NCBI GenBank assembly: GCA_045649545.1
Contig: JAZRQE010000049.1
Span: forward strand, 1 to 23,373
Source: UMGS172 sp045649545
GTDB taxonomy: Bacteria > Bacillota > Clostridia > Oscillospirales > Acutalibacteraceae
Direction of reading: 5' to 3'
DNA length: 23,373 nt
The notes beneath the pieces are model-generated. The model worked only from the letters and a program-made list of their open reading frames with translations. It ran no database searches and was not told the origin of the DNA. The position numbers and the translations under genes are program-made. Position 1 is the stretch's first letter. Each line of letters begins with the position of its first letter. Below are positions 22,260 through 23,373 of the stretch, piece after piece.

Positions 22260-22742
22260 TTACCACGCTCTAACTCCATCAATATGAATAAACCTTGCGA
22301 AAGCAAAATCATAACTGTTTAACGGCTTATTAAGTGCATCTCGCGAGTGAGCCGCAACCGTGATTTCAGGAAAGGTTGAAACAATAACTAATGTATGATA
22401 AAACTCCCTCTCGGCATTTGCCAGTTGCACAATATCCCCCGGAAACACTTCACTCATAGACACCTCACTGCCGTAAGGTCCTACCGATAAATTGTTCACC
22501 AAAAAGTCGTACAAAAACTCGACCCCTGTCCACGACGGTGTACGGTCATTAGTTGAAATATAAAACCACCCCGTTTCGGGCGTGTAGTTCATAACACCTG
22601 CTCCCGCATAAATGCATTGTGATGCAAAGTTGGTGCAATCCCCGCCCAAATCGGCAAAATCGTAAAACTTCGGATTGCGTGAATATGCCCAAACTCTCGC
22701 ATAGTTTACCGCCCACTCGCGATTGTATAAAAGTTCTCTCAA
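22260..22742 (-). CDS. Amidase_6 (putative amidase domain) protein
   Basis: A protein of about 160 residues that is essentially one Amidase_6 domain (PF12671 type), a papain-like fold. YNREWAVNYARVWAYSRNP opens the domain. GGDCTNFASQCIYAG carries the likely catalytic cysteine, and FYHTLVIV with the following AAHS provides candidate histidines. There is no signal peptide, so it is probably cytosolic or spore-associated; the substrate is unknown. The start is uncertain: TTG at 22742 has GGGTGA at a good distance and gives the usual N terminus (RELLYNRE), a GTG at 22751 has no ribosome site, and an ATG at 22755 is out of frame because of a run of seven T. It lies downstream of DUF6512. Confidence 0.85.
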   Translation of the reverse strand: MRELLYNREWAVNYARVWAYSRNPKFYDFADLGGDCTNFASQCIYAGAGVMNYTPETGWFYISTNDRTPSWTGVEFLYDFLVNNLSVGPYGSEVSMSEVFPGDIVQLANAEREFYHTLVIVSTFPEITVAAHSRDALNKPLNSYDFAFARFIHIDGVRAW

Positions 22743-22791
22743 AAAAATCACCCATTACATAATATGCATTACTATATGACCAAGTGCTTTT

Positions 22792-23316
22792 TTACATCCC
22801 GAAACCACCGTCTACGGGGTCTTGAAACAGCGGTAACCGAGGCGGTAGAAACGTAAATATAACGAACGCGACAGCTATCAAAACAAAAATCGCAACTGCG
22901 ACCTTATCGCTCTTGCACGTTACAAAATCATCCCCAAACTGCTTTGACTCATAGATAAATGCACCTGCCACAGACACAAAGAAAATCCCAATGTTAATCC
23001 AATCAGGCGTAGTACCGAACACTCCGTTCAAGGTGTAAAAACAAACCGGTATCAACAATAAACCGAGCAGTACACCTTTAAGTTTAATACACCAAAAATT
23101 CTCGTAATCTTTACCGACTTTAAAGTATTCAACAACCGCAAATAAAAACACAGGAAAAAACAAAAGTTTCATATGCTCCCACGTTGACTCATTCACACCC
23201 GAAATCAAAGCCGCAATTGGACTTGCGGTCCAGTCATACAGAAAGTGTAAAACCGTTCCCGTTGCCGACACTGCAAAAAAGCCTACCCATTGCCAAAATC
23301 CGATATTCCGTTTCAT
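22792..23316 (-). CDS. DUF6512 family membrane protein
   Basis: A 174-residue integral membrane protein with about five hydrophobic helices. GTVLHFLYDWTASP and the following GVNESTWEHMKLLFFPVFLF match the DUF6512 signature (a conserved NESTWEH motif between the first helices). The C terminus is rich in proline and glycine (LPPRLPLFQDPVDGGFGM). No function is established. AAGGTGG lies about ten bases before the ATG. The Amidase_6 gene starts 49 bases downstream, and the two may be co-transcribed. A possible -10 (TATAAT, 23347-23342) lies upstream, but the -35 is poor. Confidence 0.85.
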   Translation of the reverse strand: MKRNIGFWQWVGFFAVSATGTVLHFLYDWTASPIAALISGVNESTWEHMKLLFFPVFLFAVVEYFKVGKDYENFWCIKLKGVLLGLLLIPVCFYTLNGVFGTTPDWINIGIFFVSVAGAFIYESKQFGDDFVTCKSDKVAVAIFVLIAVAFVIFTFLPPRLPLFQDPVDGGFGM

Positions 23317-23373
23317 ACCCTGCCACCTTAAAGTTTTTAATATTATATTTTTAACGGTTTGGATTTATGATAA

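Overview
The window looks like a chromosomal segment of a low-GC Gram-positive bacterium, most likely a gut-type Clostridia (Oscillospirales/Ruminococcaceae-like). The reasons are the gene families present (ThiT and other ECF S components, DUF512 radical SAM, NrdG, QueH, a DacF-type carboxypeptidase, an Amidase_6 protein, DUF6512), the consecutive order DUF512-der-plsY-gpsA, strong AGGAGG-type ribosome sites, near-consensus sigma-A promoters and a GAAC-N4-GTTC SOS box. The taxonomic placement is inference. I see no phage, insertion sequence, CRISPR array, tRNA or rRNA.

Layout. 1-1000: a very cysteine-rich protein of unknown function on the minus strand, with its own terminator. 1112-3513: a plus-strand operon uppP-coaX-ECF S component, with a perfect TTGACA-N17-TATAAT promoter and a clean terminator. 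3541-3803: no gene, but a patch of intergenic palindromic repeats. 3804-4350: a divergent pair (ribbon-helix-helix protein and small Cys-rich protein). 4347-5839: nrdG divergent from a DUF7674-like gene. 5848-6354: a 466-bp module bounded by two identical 41-nt palindromic terminators. It holds a promoter, a long structured RNA ending in a strong terminator, and directly behind it a small Cys-rich gene broken by a frameshift. 6329-11072 (minus): DUF512-der-plsY-gpsA-DUF2809, in which der carries an in-frame TGA. 11148-11912 (minus): yceD-rpmF. 12010-13929 (minus): pgi and a small P-loop protein. 13946-15838 (minus): queH-dacF. 15937-18006 (minus): a small membrane protein and a large HD-domain phosphohydrolase. 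18060-18931 (plus): TPP riboswitch and thiT. 18997-20314 (minus): dinB under two LexA boxes. 20378-22234 (minus): a GH16-type lipoprotein. 22260-23316 (minus): an Amidase_6 protein and a DUF6512 membrane protein.

Much of the window is housekeeping: lipid carrier recycling (uppP), CoA (coaX), phospholipid synthesis (plsY, gpsA), ribosome assembly (der, yceD, rpmF), glycolysis (pgi), peptidoglycan trimming (dacF), queuosine (queH) and thiamine uptake (thiT). The most interesting part is 5848-6354. The leader RNA there has an 11-bp closing stem whose 3' strand can instead pair with the 5' arm of a UUCG-capped terminator lying just upstream of the Shine-Dalgarno of a small Cys-rich gene, and it also has a possible loop-to-tail pseudoknot. 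This has the architecture of a transcription-attenuating riboswitch, but I cannot match it to a class I know. The second point is the nonsense codon in der, a normally essential gene, which is either a sequence error or real biology.
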